Positions 6,776 to 15,235 of a stretch of DNA of 28,794 bases are shown here, in pieces. The stretch spans positions 1-28,794 of the forward strand of contig JBMFVW010000023.1 of assembly GCA_049965795.1 (NCBI GenBank). Direction: 5' to 3'. The stretch's first letter is position 1, and each line of letters opens with the position of its first letter. The stretch is from Acidulodesulfobacterium_A sp049965795 (GTDB taxonomy: Bacteria; SZUA-79; Acidulodesulfobacterales; Acidulodesulfobacteraceae). The position numbers were made by a program, and so were the translations under genes. The notes under the pieces are model-generated. The model saw only the letters and a program-made list of their open reading frames with translations, was not told the DNA's origin and ran no database searches.

Positions 6776-8344
6776 TTATGCAAATTTTCTGTTTATAATA
6801 TACTGCTGGGCGATAGTTAAAAGATTATTGACCGTCCAGTATAAAAGAAGACCTGCCGGAAAATGAATAAAAATAAACGTAAAAACGACGGGGAGAATGA
6901 GCATTATTTTAGCCTGCGCCGGATCTCCTACCATAGGGTTCATTTTTTGGGAAATCAGCATAGATATGCCCATTAATATAGGCAGGATATAATAAGGATC
7001 CTGAACCGAAAGATTGTGTATCCATAAAATAAATGGCGCATTCCTGAGCTGTATCGAAATTAAAAGCGCTTCATACAAACCGTAAAAAACCGGAATCTGC
7101 AAAAGCATCGGGAGACAGCCTCCTAACGGATTAACTCTGCTTTCCTTATAAAGCTCCATAATTTTTTTATTTAATTCGGCTTTATTATCTTTATATTTTT
7201 CGCGCATTTCGTTAATCTTCGGCGTTAATTTCTGCATCTGCTTCATAGATTTAAAACCGGTATAGGTAAGCGGATAAAATACTATCCTTATGGCTAAAAC
7301 GAGAAGTATAATAGCAACTCCGTAATTGTGAACGTAGGCGTAGAAAAATTCGAGTATATGCAGCAAAATTATAGAAAAAAATCCGAAAAAGCCGAAGTTT
7401 AAAGTAGAACTAAGATTATGCCCCAGAGGATTGAGCAGAGATAATTTTTTTGGCCCACCGTAAAATTTTAAAGACGTTTCTACGGTTTTGCCGGAAGCTG
7501 CAGACAGCGTTTTAGGAATAATAAAAGAAATTATATTGCCTTTTTTTTCTGCGGTTACTCTAATTCCCGGCGATAACGCCGAAAGTAAAAAATATTTGGA
7601 ATTAAATCCTGCAAAAGAAATATTTCCCGCATATTTTTCTTTATTGGTAATAGTCGGGGTTTGGAAGCTTTTATTAATATAAACCGCAGGCGTAAAATTA
7701 ACAAAATTGGGGCTTTTCGACGAAGCCGGTTTTAAACCTGCGGAAAGAATAAACCGGCCCCTAAGCTTATACGGTTTATTGCCGATATTTTTAATATAAA
7801 CCGATGCCTCTAAAAGATACTTATCGTCGTAAAACTTATATTCTTTTGTAAGTATAGCCCTGCCGTTTATATTATAGATAAATTTTACCGAATCTTTTTT
7901 ATTTATTATGTTGACCAGTTTTACGGGAATATTTTGATTTTTTGGCACAAAGTTAATTACTTCGGGAATATTTTTAGAATTAGCCAGATTAACTTTATCT
8001 TTAGAATTTTTTTCCGTATATGAATAGTCTAAAAGTTTTAAGCCGTCTATTGCGCCGGTATATTTATTAAAATTTGCACGTATCGTATTTCCTTTATACG
8101 ATACGGTTTTAATGCTTTTCAGCGAATTTGATATAGAAATTAATTTTTTTATTTTTTTAGATTTAAGAGGAATAACTTTTTTTAAATTTTTAACGCTTGT
8201 TTTATGTTGCAAATTGGAAACTTTATTTACGGCGGCAGTTTGTTTATTTGCGGCCGGCATATTTTGCCCGTGAGGCATGAAATATCCCCACGCAATTATT
8301 AAGACCACCGATAAAATTGAAGCTATAATTATTCTCTTTTCCAA
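6776..8344 (-). CDS. yidC: Membrane protein insertase YidC
   Basis: YidC inserts and folds inner-membrane proteins alone or with SecYEG. The 522 residues show an N-terminal anchor (about 5-22), a lysine-rich linker, the large periplasmic domain typical of Gram-negative YidC (about 75-300), and the conserved C-terminal five-helix insertase core from about 325. The groove arginine is present as Arg353 in LAIRIVFYPLT, followed by QMQKLTPKINEMREKYKDNK. The start is TTG (8342-8344): AAAGGAG stands about six bases upstream, and the first in-frame ATG would destroy the N-terminal anchor. It lies downstream of yidD and rnpA and upstream of mnmE in the classic origin-proximal order. Confidence 0.97.
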   Translation of the reverse strand: MEKRIIIASILSVVLIIAWGYFMPHGQNMPAANKQTAAVNKVSNLQHKTSVKNLKKVIPLKSKKIKKLISISNSLKSIKTVSYKGNTIRANFNKYTGAIDGLKLLDYSYTEKNSKDKVNLANSKNIPEVINFVPKNQNIPVKLVNIINKKDSVKFIYNINGRAILTKEYKFYDDKYLLEASVYIKNIGNKPYKLRGRFILSAGLKPASSKSPNFVNFTPAVYINKSFQTPTITNKEKYAGNISFAGFNSKYFLLSALSPGIRVTAEKKGNIISFIIPKTLSAASGKTVETSLKFYGGPKKLSLLNPLGHNLSSTLNFGFFGFFSIILLHILEFFYAYVHNYGVAIILLVLAIRIVFYPLTYTGFKSMKQMQKLTPKINEMREKYKDNKAELNKKIMELYKESRVNPLGGCLPMLLQIPVFYGLYEALLISIQLRNAPFILWIHNLSVQDPYYILPILMGISMLISQKMNPMVGDPAQAKIMLILPVVFTFIFIHFPAGLLLYWTVNNLLTIAQQYIINRKFA

Positions 8345-8407
8345 AAAAACTCCTTTTACTGTATATATAAGTAAATCAATTAAATAATGCCGGCATAACG
8401 GCTAATT

Positions 8408-8638
8408 TTAATGCGCATGCTTATCGACAGGATCGTATCCGCCCTTAGATAAAGGATTGCATCTGATAATTCTGTATATAGATAAAAAAAAAGCTTTAAA
8501 AAACCCGAAAGTTTGAAAACATTCTACGGCATATTCGGAACAAGTCGGATAAAATCTGCAGCTTTGCGGCAATATCGGAGATATAAGCTTTCTGTATAAA
8601 TTAATAAGTACTATAAAAAATCTATTTAAAATTTTCAT
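8408..8638 (-). CDS. yidD: Membrane protein insertion efficiency factor YidD
   Basis: This 76-residue protein carries the hallmark SPILPQSCRFYPTCSEYA segment and IYRIIRCNPLSKGGYDPV near the C-terminus. YidD is a small amphipathic membrane-associated protein that assists YidC-dependent insertion. Its first 17 bases overlap the end of rnpA in another frame, which suggests translational coupling, and yidC follows after 63 bases. Confidence 0.96.
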   Translation of the reverse strand: MKILNRFFIVLINLYRKLISPILPQSCRFYPTCSEYAVECFQTFGFFKAFFLSIYRIIRCNPLSKGGYDPVDKHAH

Positions 8639-8960
8639 TTTGCATTAAAAATTCAAGCTCTTTTAACAGATGAATTTTAGAAGGAGGAATTTTTACCAAT
8701 AATACGGCGCAATCTATTTTTTTAAAATTATGCCGGTTTAGTCTTATAAATTCTTTTATTGTTCTTTTAAATTTGTTTCTTTTTACGGAATTAAGAAGTT
8801 TTCTTTTAAAAGTAATTAAAAATTTGAAACTGTCGGACTCAACGTAATAAATAACGGAAACTTTTTGCGGTTTTTTAAGTCCTTGTTTAAAAATATAATT
8901 TATTCGGCTTTTGTCTTTTAGTTTAATGTCTTTATTTAATTTGAAATTTTTTTCAGACAT
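8622..8960 (-). CDS. rnpA: Ribonuclease P protein component
   Basis: The 112-residue basic protein is the protein subunit of RNase P, which matures tRNA 5' ends. It has the leader-binding region INYIFKQGLKKPQK (about 20-33) and the RNR-type motif as SVKRNKFKRTIKEFIR (about 58-73), followed by the final helix pair. It lies between rpmH and yidD, its usual place, with its end overlapping yidD. No clear Shine-Dalgarno is visible before the ATG. Confidence 0.94.
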   Translation of the reverse strand: MSEKNFKLNKDIKLKDKSRINYIFKQGLKKPQKVSVIYYVESDSFKFLITFKRKLLNSVKRNKFKRTIKEFIRLNRHNFKKIDCAVLLVKIPPSKIHLLKELEFLMQNENFK

Positions 8961-8993
8961 TATATATTCAATAAAAACTTAAAATGCGCAAAA

Positions 8994-9143
8994 CTATTTA
9001 GAACTAATTACCGGAACAAGTATTTTTCTTCCCTTTCTTCTGCGCCTCGATAAAACCAATCTTCCGTTTTTAGTGCTCATCCTGCTTAAAAAACCGTGCG
9101 TTCTTTTTCTTTTTAATTTACTTGGTTGAAAAGTTCTTTTCAT
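8994..9143 (-). CDS. rpmH: 50S ribosomal protein L34
   Basis: This short gene encodes 49 residues, starting MKRTFQPSKLKRKRTHGFL and running through RMSTKNGRLVLSRRRRKGR, the invariant L34 pattern, with a short C-terminal extension KILVPVISSK. A CGGAG ribosome-binding site precedes the ATG, and a good promoter lies about 45 bases upstream. It is divergent from dnaA across the origin region, the conserved rpmH-dnaA arrangement. Confidence 0.98.
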   Translation of the reverse strand: MKRTFQPSKLKRKRTHGFLSRMSTKNGRLVLSRRRRKGRKILVPVISSK

Positions 9144-9194
9144 AACGATTGCTCCGTTTTATTAATAATATAATTTTTAATGAGATAAATTTTA

Positions 9195-9223
9195 ATTAAA
9201 CCAAATAATACTATGAATGTCAA
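9195..9223 (-). promoter_or_regulatory. Candidate promoter for rpmH-rnpA-yidD-yidC
   Basis: On the minus strand a perfect TTGACA (9218-9223) and TTTAAT (9195-9200, five of six matches to the -10 consensus) are separated by exactly 17 bases. Transcription would begin near 9188, about 45 bases before the rpmH ATG. Confidence 0.6.
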
Positions 9224-9320
9224 GCGGTTTTTATTTTTAGATTATTGCTTAACTTGAGGTAATAAAAGGCTACATTTAATATTAAAATATTTAACGCATT
9301 GATTTTATAAGAAAAAATTT

Positions 9321-9342
9321 ATTGAAATATAATTGAAATATA
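9321..9342. repeat. Tandem 11-mer in the putative unwinding element
   Basis: ATTGAAATATA occurs twice in direct, abutting repetition. Direct AT-rich repeats are a feature of DNA-unwinding elements in several origins. In such AT-rich DNA chance is possible, but the repeat is perfect. Confidence 0.5.
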
Positions 9343-9471
9343 TTTTAAAATTTGATAATGTTGATTTGTTAAATTTTATACTGAAAATATTTTCATAAAA
9401 ATTTAAAAAATCAAGCCTGATTTAGCGCTTTATTTTTAATATAAGTTATTGTAATTAAAGACATATTTGAT

Positions 9472-9491
9472 TTATCAACAACTGTTGATAA
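9472..9491. promoter_or_regulatory. Inverted pair of DnaA-box-like sites upstream of dnaA
   Basis: TTATCAACA (9472-9480) and its reverse complement TGTTGATAA (9483-9491) face each other across two bases. Each matches the canonical TTATCCACA box at eight of nine positions. They end 23 bases before the preferred dnaA ATG, so they could serve dnaA autoregulation as well as origin function. Confidence 0.6.
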
Positions 9492-9514
9492 CATTGTTTA
9501 ATTTATTATTTATT

Positions 9515-10894
9515 ATGGATAAAATCGAACCTCTATTAAACGAATTAAAAAAAGAGATAGGCGACAGCAATTTTAATATATGGTTTAATCCCGCCGATAT
9601 ATATTTAAACGACAATACGCTTATATTTTCCGTACCGAATAAATTCTTTAAGGATATTATCAATGAATCTTATCGTGAAATAATTTTAAATATATGGAAA
9701 AATTTAAACAATGACGAAAGCCTTAATATGATTTATAATATTAACGAGGCTTCCGAAAATAATTTCGTCTGTAAAAATAATAATAATGTCGAAGACAATA
9801 TCAATTTAGCTCCGGTGAATTTAAAAAGCGAAGTTAAAGAAAAAAATACCGAAAATAAAAAAAGTTTAAAAAAAGAATACCTTAATATAAACGAAAAATA
9901 TACCTTTGAAAATTTCGTAATAGGTTCCGGTAATCAGTTTGCGCATGCGGCAAGCGTCGCCGTAGCCAATCTACCCGGACAGACTTATAACCCTATGTTT
10001 ATATACAGCGACGTCGGACTCGGAAAAACGCATCTGCTTAACGCCATAGCCAATAAAATAATAAAAGAAAAAAATTTAAACGTATATCTTGTGTCTTCCG
10101 AAAAATTTACAAATGAAATGATTACTTCCATCAGGGACGATAAAATGGTAGATTTTAGAAACAGATATAGAAACGTAGATGTTTTACTTATTGACGATAT
10201 ACAGTTTATCGCCGGTAAAGAAAGAACTCAGGAAGAGTTTTTTTATACTTTTAACGCACTGTATGAAAACCAAAAACAGATAGTTGTTTCAAGCGATAAA
10301 ATACCTAAAGATATAGTAAGTTTGGAAGAACGAATAAGGTCAAGATTTGAATGGGGGTTGATAGCCGATATTCAGCCTCCTGATTTTGAAACAAGAGTAG
10401 CAATCCTTAAAAAGAAATCTATTTTAAATAATATAAATTTTCCGGATGAAGTTATAAATCTATTAGCTAATAAAATTAATTCTAATATCAGGGAATTAGA
10501 AGGGGCAATGATTAAAATATCCGCATATTCTTCTTTTACGGGAAGACCTATAGATATAGATCTTGCAATCGAAGCCACTTCTAATCTATTAAAAGAAAAC
10601 GAGAAAGTTATTACGGCGGAAAACGTTATAAAATCGGTGTGTAATTATTTTAATATTAAAATCGCCGATATTAAATCAAATAAAAAATTAAAAGAATTTG
10701 TCGAACCGCGCCAAATTGCCATGTATTTAATAAGAACTTATACCGAGCTGTCTTTTCCGGAAATAGGCGATAAATTCGGAGGAAAAGATCATTCTTCCAT
10801 AATTTATGCGGTTAATAAAGTAAAGAAGAATCTTACTAATAATGAAGGATTAGAAAAAACATTAAATAATATTATTAAAATAATTAAAAAATAG
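9515..10894 (+). CDS. dnaA: Chromosomal replication initiator DnaA
   Basis: DnaA binds DnaA boxes and opens oriC in its ATP form. From ATG 9515 the protein has 459 residues: domain I (1-80, with WFNP at 23-26), an Asn/Lys-rich linker (about 80-125), the AAA+ domain with Walker A SDVGLGKT (165-172), Walker B LLIDDIQ (224-230) and the ERIRSRFEWG segment with the arginine finger, and domain IV with PRQIAMYLIR and the recognition motif GKDHSSI (423-429). The upstream in-frame ATG at 9467 would put 16 hydrophobic residues before the conserved start and run through the DnaA boxes, so I reject it. The first Walker A residue is Ser rather than Gly, and the DNA-recognition motif is GKDHSS rather than GRDHTT. 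Confidence 0.97.
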   Translation: MDKIEPLLNELKKEIGDSNFNIWFNPADIYLNDNTLIFSVPNKFFKDIINESYREIILNIWKNLNNDESLNMIYNINEASENNFVCKNNNNVEDNINLAPVNLKSEVKEKNTENKKSLKKEYLNINEKYTFENFVIGSGNQFAHAASVAVANLPGQTYNPMFIYSDVGLGKTHLLNAIANKIIKEKNLNVYLVSSEKFTNEMITSIRDDKMVDFRNRYRNVDVLLIDDIQFIAGKERTQEEFFYTFNALYENQKQIVVSSDKIPKDIVSLEERIRSRFEWGLIADIQPPDFETRVAILKKKSILNNINFPDEVINLLANKINSNIRELEGAMIKISAYSSFTGRPIDIDLAIEATSNLLKENEKVITAENVIKSVCNYFNIKIADIKSNKKLKEFVEPRQIAMYLIRTYTELSFPEIGDKFGGKDHSSIIYAVNKVKKNLTNNEGLEKTLNNIIKIIKK

Positions 10895-11108
10895 TTCCGG
10901 TTAAAAGTATGTTAATTTTCTGTTTAATTTTTTAATAGCAAAAGAATTAAACATTTTTAAAAGAAAAAACTGCGAAAATAACACATATTTTTAAACAAAA
11001 AATTATTAATAATTTTAATTAATTAGTTGTTTTTAAACTTTTTAAACGCTACTATTACTATTAATATTTTTAAAATTAATTATAATATAATAATAAACAT
11101 CGCAAAAT
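10895..11108. other. AT-rich dnaA-dnaN intergenic region
   Basis: This 214-base stretch is almost wholly A and T, without an ORF, clear DnaA box, hairpin-plus-U-run terminator or convincing promoter. It may hold the dnaN promoter or part of the origin; nothing specific can be shown. Confidence 0.4.
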
Positions 11109-12329
11109 ATGTTAAATTTTAATATTAAAAAAAAGAATTTTATTGAATATCTGGCTTTAACCCAGGGTATTTCCGAAAAAAAAGGGTCGATGCCGATTAT
11201 TTCCAACGTTTTAATAGAAAGCGAAGATAATAATCTTATTAAAATAAGCGCAACCGATTTAGAAATTTCTATCATCGCCTACTGTAACGCAGAAATAATA
11301 TCAGAAGGAAAAACTACCGTAAATTCGAAAAAATTATTTAATATTATCAAAGAATTTTCCGAAGACAGTCAAAACTTATCGATAAATTTTAAAGAAAATG
11401 AGAACGGCATAGCCGTAATAAATTATAAAAAATCTATCTTTAAGCTGACTACGGTTCCCGTCGGCGATTTTCCAAATATTTTAGATTTTAAATCTGACGA
11501 TAGTTTCAGTATTGAATTTAAAATTCTAAAAAATCTGATTAGTAAAGTAATTTTTTCGACAGCCGCATCGGAAGATACAAAAAGAAACCTTACCGGCGTT
11601 TATTTTGTTTTAACGGAAGCTGAAGGTAAAGATTATCTCAGGCTGGTTGCTACCGACGGACACAGGCTGTCTTTAGCGCAAAACGAAATAAATTATCACG
11701 GCGGTAAAAGCGGCGGAATTTATGATTTATTAAAAACAGGTATAATAATTCCGAAAAAAGTATTATCAGAGATTATAAAATTAGATAAAGACGGTATTAT
11801 TAAGATTATAATTAATTCAAATAACGTAATTTTTGAATTTGAAAATCAAACGGAAAACACAGGTAAAAATACAAAATTTATATCTCGGCTTATAGAAGGG
11901 AATTTTCCCGATTATAATACGGTACTTCCTAAAGACGGTTATAAAATTTCGATAATAAGTACGAAAAAATTATATAATTCTATAAAAATGGTATCGCTTC
12001 TTGCAGAGGAAAAAAGCCATTCGATAGAACTCAGTTTCAGCGAAAATAATCTGTCTGTTAAAACCGTTAATACAAACGTCGGCGAAGGAAACGACGAATT
12101 AGAAATTAATTATAAAGGAGAACCTATAAGTATTAAATTAAATTCAAGGTATATACTTGATTTTATTTCAAATATTAACGAAGAAAATTTAAAAGTAAGA
12201 TTTAATACTATTTATACTCCTCTTGTAATAGAGCCGTATATAGCTTCGGAAAAAACTAATAAAGAAGACGAAAATAAAGAAAATTCAATTCAAAACGTAA
12301 TAGGCGTATTTATGCCGATGAGATACTGA
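11109..12329 (+). CDS. dnaN: DNA polymerase III sliding clamp (beta subunit)
   Basis: At 406 residues it is longer than the usual 365-380. Three clamp domains are present. The start MLNFNIKKKNFIEYLALTQG and GSMPIISNVLIES are typical, as are RLVATDGHRLSLAQ in domain 2 and VFMPMRY at the end. Some of the extra length is a charged Lys/Glu/Asn insertion just before the last strand (about residues 383-395). The clamp encircles DNA and tethers polymerase III and other enzymes. It follows dnaA and is 22 bases before gyrB, so recF is not in its common place between them. Confidence 0.97.
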   Translation: MLNFNIKKKNFIEYLALTQGISEKKGSMPIISNVLIESEDNNLIKISATDLEISIIAYCNAEIISEGKTTVNSKKLFNIIKEFSEDSQNLSINFKENENGIAVINYKKSIFKLTTVPVGDFPNILDFKSDDSFSIEFKILKNLISKVIFSTAASEDTKRNLTGVYFVLTEAEGKDYLRLVATDGHRLSLAQNEINYHGGKSGGIYDLLKTGIIIPKKVLSEIIKLDKDGIIKIIINSNNVIFEFENQTENTGKNTKFISRLIEGNFPDYNTVLPKDGYKISIISTKKLYNSIKMVSLLAEEKSHSIELSFSENNLSVKTVNTNVGEGNDELEINYKGEPISIKLNSRYILDFISNINEENLKVRFNTIYTPLVIEPYIASEKTNKEDENKENSIQNVIGVFMPMRY

Positions 12330-12351
12330 TAATAATAAAAAGAGGTTATTA

Positions 12352-14796
12352 ATGGGTACGGAAGAAGAGTATAAAAGTTCCGATATACAAGTTTTAGAAG
12401 GATTGGAAGCTGTCAGGAAACTGCCAGGAATGTATATAGGTTCTACAGGAATAGAAGGACTCCATCATTTGGTTTATGAAGTTGTAGATAACAGTATAGA
12501 TGAAGCTCTTGCCGGATATTGTAAAAATATATTAGTCAGGATTAATATAAACGGTTCTATTACTATTGAAGACGACGGAAGAGGAATACCCGTAGATATT
12601 CACCAACCGCAGGGAGTTTCAGCCGCCGAAGTCGTTCTTACCGTTCTGCATGCAGGCGGAAAATTCGATAAGAAGTCGTACAAGGTTTCAGGAGGTCTTC
12701 ACGGAGTCGGTATTTCCGTAGTTAATGCGCTTTCTCAAAAATTAGATATAGAAATTTACCGCGACGGCTATGTTTACAGACAGAGCTATAGTAAAGGAAA
12801 GCCGCTCGGCAGACTTGAAAAATGCGAAAAAACAAATAAAAAAGGAACATCCGTCACTTTTATACCCGATTTTGAAATTATGGAACGGAATAGTTTCGAT
12901 TTCGATATTTTATCTAACAGGTTAAGGGAGCTTGCTTTTTTAAACGCCGGAATACACATAAATATAATAGACGAAGTTAACGAAAAATCTCACGATTTTA
13001 AATATGACGGCGGTATTAAATCTTTCGTAGAATATATTAATCAGAATAAAAATGTTTTAGTTAAAGAACCTATTTTTATTACGGCGAAAAAAGACGACGT
13101 CATTACCGATATAGCTTTGCAGTATAACGACGGTTATTCGGAAATATTATATTCCTATGTTAATAATATAAATACGAGAGAGGGAGGAACCCATTTAGTA
13201 GGTTTTAAATCCGCATTAACAAGGGTTATTAACAATTATTACGTCGCCAATGCAAATAACTTTAAAGACAGAGGCGGAAAACGCACCGAAACTATTCAGA
13301 TATCAGGCGACGACGTAAGAGAAGGGCTAACGGCGGTCGTAAGCGTTAAAATGCCTAATCCTCAGTTTGAAGGACAGACTAAAACTAAGCTTGGAAACAG
13401 TTATATAAAAGGTATAGTAGAATCTTTATTGAACGAAAAATTAACCGAATTTTTTGACGAAAATCCCCAAACCGCGAAAATTGTAGTAGAAAAAGCTTTA
13501 GATGCAGCAAGGGCAAGAGAAGCTGCAAGAAAAGCAAAAGAACTCGTAAGAAGAAAAAGCCTGCTTGATTTTTCTTCCTTGCCGGGAAAATTAGCCGACT
13601 GCCAGGAAAAAGATCCGGCGCAGTGCGAAATTTATATAGTAGAAGGAGATTCCGCCGGGGGCAGCGCCAAGCAGGGCAGAGACAGGAAATATCAGGCTAT
13701 TTTGCCGCTGAAAGGTAAAATTTTAAACGTAGAAAAAGCAAGACTCGAAAAAATGCTCGGCTCTGAAGAAATTAAAATATTAATTACGGCGCTGGGCGGC
13801 GGCATTACCTCAGGAACTTCAAAAAAAGAAGAAAGTTTTTTTAATCTTACAAAACTTCGCTATCATAAGATAATAATAATGACCGATGCCGATGTTGACG
13901 GTTCGCATATAAGAGCTTTGCTTTTAACTTTCTTTTACAGGTACATGAAAGAAATTATAGAAAACGGCTATCTATATATCGCCCTCCCGCCTCTTTACAG
14001 GGTAAAAAGGGGAAATAACGAGGTATATCTTAAAGACGACGAGAGCTTAGACGCTTTTATTATTAACGAATCGTTGAATTCTATAAGCGTATATAAGAAG
14101 CAGGAAAATGCCGCAGATATTATTTTAGACAAAAACTGGATAAAAGACTCTATAAATAAGATTAAAAACTACAGAAATCTTTTAGACAAATTAAATAAAA
14201 CACATATATCCGGCGATTTAATCGAATATTTAATCGAAAATGATATATCTTCAAAAGACCTGCTCAAAGAAGGACGGCAGGATAATTTATCCTCCGTCTT
14301 AAATTTCTTAAAAGATATAGGATGCACCGCCGAGGTAAAAAACGACGAAGATTTTGAAGATTATAATAAAATAGCCGTAAAATTTAAAAATTTTATCCCT
14401 TCCGTCTATTTAGATAAAAAATTCTTGGAATCGGTAGATTATAAAACCGTATATAGTTTAGGAAAAGATATAAAATCTCTTGAATTTTCAAACGTAGTTA
14501 TCGTAGCCGAATCGAAAAAATACGAAATAAAAAATATGGACGATTTTTACGATATTATTAAATCAAAAGCGCCTCAAAATATATCTATTCAAAGATATAA
14601 AGGTCTTGGAGAAATGAATCCCGAACAGCTCTGGCAGACGACTATGAACAAAGACACGAGGACGCTAATAAAAGTAAATATCAACGACCTCATAGAAGCC
14701 GACGGAATATTTGACATTCTTATGGGAGACAGGGTTGAGCCGAGACGCAAATTCATCGAAGACAATGCGCTTCAGGTCGTCAATTTAGATATCTAA
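12352..14796 (+). CDS. gyrB: DNA gyrase subunit B
   Basis: The 814-residue protein carries the GHKL ATPase domain with catalytic Glu43 in YEVVDNSIDEALAGYC, GRGIPVD (77-82) and GGLHGVG (114-120). The transducer segment contains QTKTKLGNS. The TOPRIM domain begins with EGDSAGGSAKQGRDRKYQAI (from Glu431) and includes DADVDGSH (512-519). The C-terminal tail contains the RYKGLGEMNPEQLWQTTM motif, expected in GyrB. With GyrA (not in the window) it introduces negative supercoils using ATP. AGAGG precedes the ATG. QTKTKLGNS is the motif usual for gyrase and differs from ParE; context also favours gyrB. Confidence 0.97.
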   Translation: MGTEEEYKSSDIQVLEGLEAVRKLPGMYIGSTGIEGLHHLVYEVVDNSIDEALAGYCKNILVRININGSITIEDDGRGIPVDIHQPQGVSAAEVVLTVLHAGGKFDKKSYKVSGGLHGVGISVVNALSQKLDIEIYRDGYVYRQSYSKGKPLGRLEKCEKTNKKGTSVTFIPDFEIMERNSFDFDILSNRLRELAFLNAGIHINIIDEVNEKSHDFKYDGGIKSFVEYINQNKNVLVKEPIFITAKKDDVITDIALQYNDGYSEILYSYVNNINTREGGTHLVGFKSALTRVINNYYVANANNFKDRGGKRTETIQISGDDVREGLTAVVSVKMPNPQFEGQTKTKLGNSYIKGIVESLLNEKLTEFFDENPQTAKIVVEKALDAARAREAARKAKELVRRKSLLDFSSLPGKLADCQEKDPAQCEIYIVEGDSAGGSAKQGRDRKYQAILPLKGKILNVEKARLEKMLGSEEIKILITALGGGITSGTSKKEESFFNLTKLRYHKIIIMTDADVDGSHIRALLLTFFYRYMKEIIENGYLYIALPPLYRVKRGNNEVYLKDDESLDAFIINESLNSISVYKKQENAADIILDKNWIKDSINKIKNYRNLLDKLNKTHISGDLIEYLIENDISSKDLLKEGRQDNLSSVLNFLKDIGCTAEVKNDEDFEDYNKIAVKFKNFIPSVYLDKKFLESVDYKTVYSLGKDIKSLEFSNVVIVAESKKYEIKNMDDFYDIIKSKAPQNISIQRYKGLGEMNPEQLWQTTMNKDTRTLIKVNINDLIEADGIFDILMGDRVEPRRKFIEDNALQVVNLDI

Positions 14797-14803
14797 AGAG
14801 TTT

Positions 14804-15172
14804 TTAATTTTTTGAAGATTTTGTTTTTACCGTAGCCTTTGGTTTTCTTTGCGAAGATTTGCTCGAATCCGCTGCCGGCGATTTTTTATTTTTAACGGCC
14901 GTTCTTTTTTTAACGGGTTTTTTTGTTTCTTGCGTGTTATTTTCGATAAGATTAGAACTCTTTATACTTACTTCATGTTCAGGTTTATCGGCGTCTTTTT
15001 CGTTAATATCGTTAAGCGGATTTATCTGCTCTTTTAAGTCGGACGAAGCTTTTTTGAACTCCCTCAAGCCTTTGCCTAAGGTTTTTCCTAGTTCCGGCAA
15101 TTTAGAGGGTCCGAATATGAGCAATGCTATTACCGCTATAATGATTAATTCCGGTGCGCCTATTCCAAACAT
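14804..15172 (-). CDS. tatA: Sec-independent translocase protein TatA/TatE
   Basis: The 122-residue protein begins MFGIGAPELIIIAVIALLIFG, the single transmembrane helix, then GPSKLPELGKTLGKGLREFK, the conserved hinge and amphipathic helix of TatA-type pores for folded twin-arginine substrates. The C-terminal 70 residues are a Lys/Ser/Pro-rich tail, longer than in many TatA proteins. It is convergent with gyrB (7-base gap) and divergent from queE. tatC is not in the window. TatB is less likely because the segment after the helix is of TatA type. Confidence 0.92.
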   Translation of the reverse strand: MFGIGAPELIIIAVIALLIFGPSKLPELGKTLGKGLREFKKASSDLKEQINPLNDINEKDADKPEHEVSIKSSNLIENNTQETKKPVKKRTAVKNKKSPAADSSKSSQRKPKATVKTKSSKN

Positions 15173-15235
15173 AATATTTATACCTCGCTTTATTTTTTAA
15201 TTATATAACAGTTAATAAAAATATTCAAATTAGAA

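Larger units (their letters stand above)
9144..9514. other. oriC: Probable chromosomal replication origin region (oriC)
   Basis: This gene-free stretch between divergent rpmH and dnaA is the commonest place for oriC. It is extremely AT-rich, most strongly about 9300-9420, which would suit DNA unwinding. It contains a perfect tandem 11-mer (9321-9342), an inverted pair of DnaA-box-like 9-mers just before dnaA (9472-9491), and a weaker box-like TGTTGATTT (9359-9367). No cluster of perfect TTATCCACA boxes is seen, so the exact functional origin could instead be elsewhere nearby. Confidence 0.6.

Noticed and set aside
8421..8429. TTATCGACA as a DnaA box
   Set aside because: Two mismatches to consensus, inside the yidD coding end, and isolated.
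9467..9514. Upstream ATG for dnaA
   Set aside because: It would add a hydrophobic stretch not found in DnaA and lies across the DnaA-box pair; the homologous start is at 9515.
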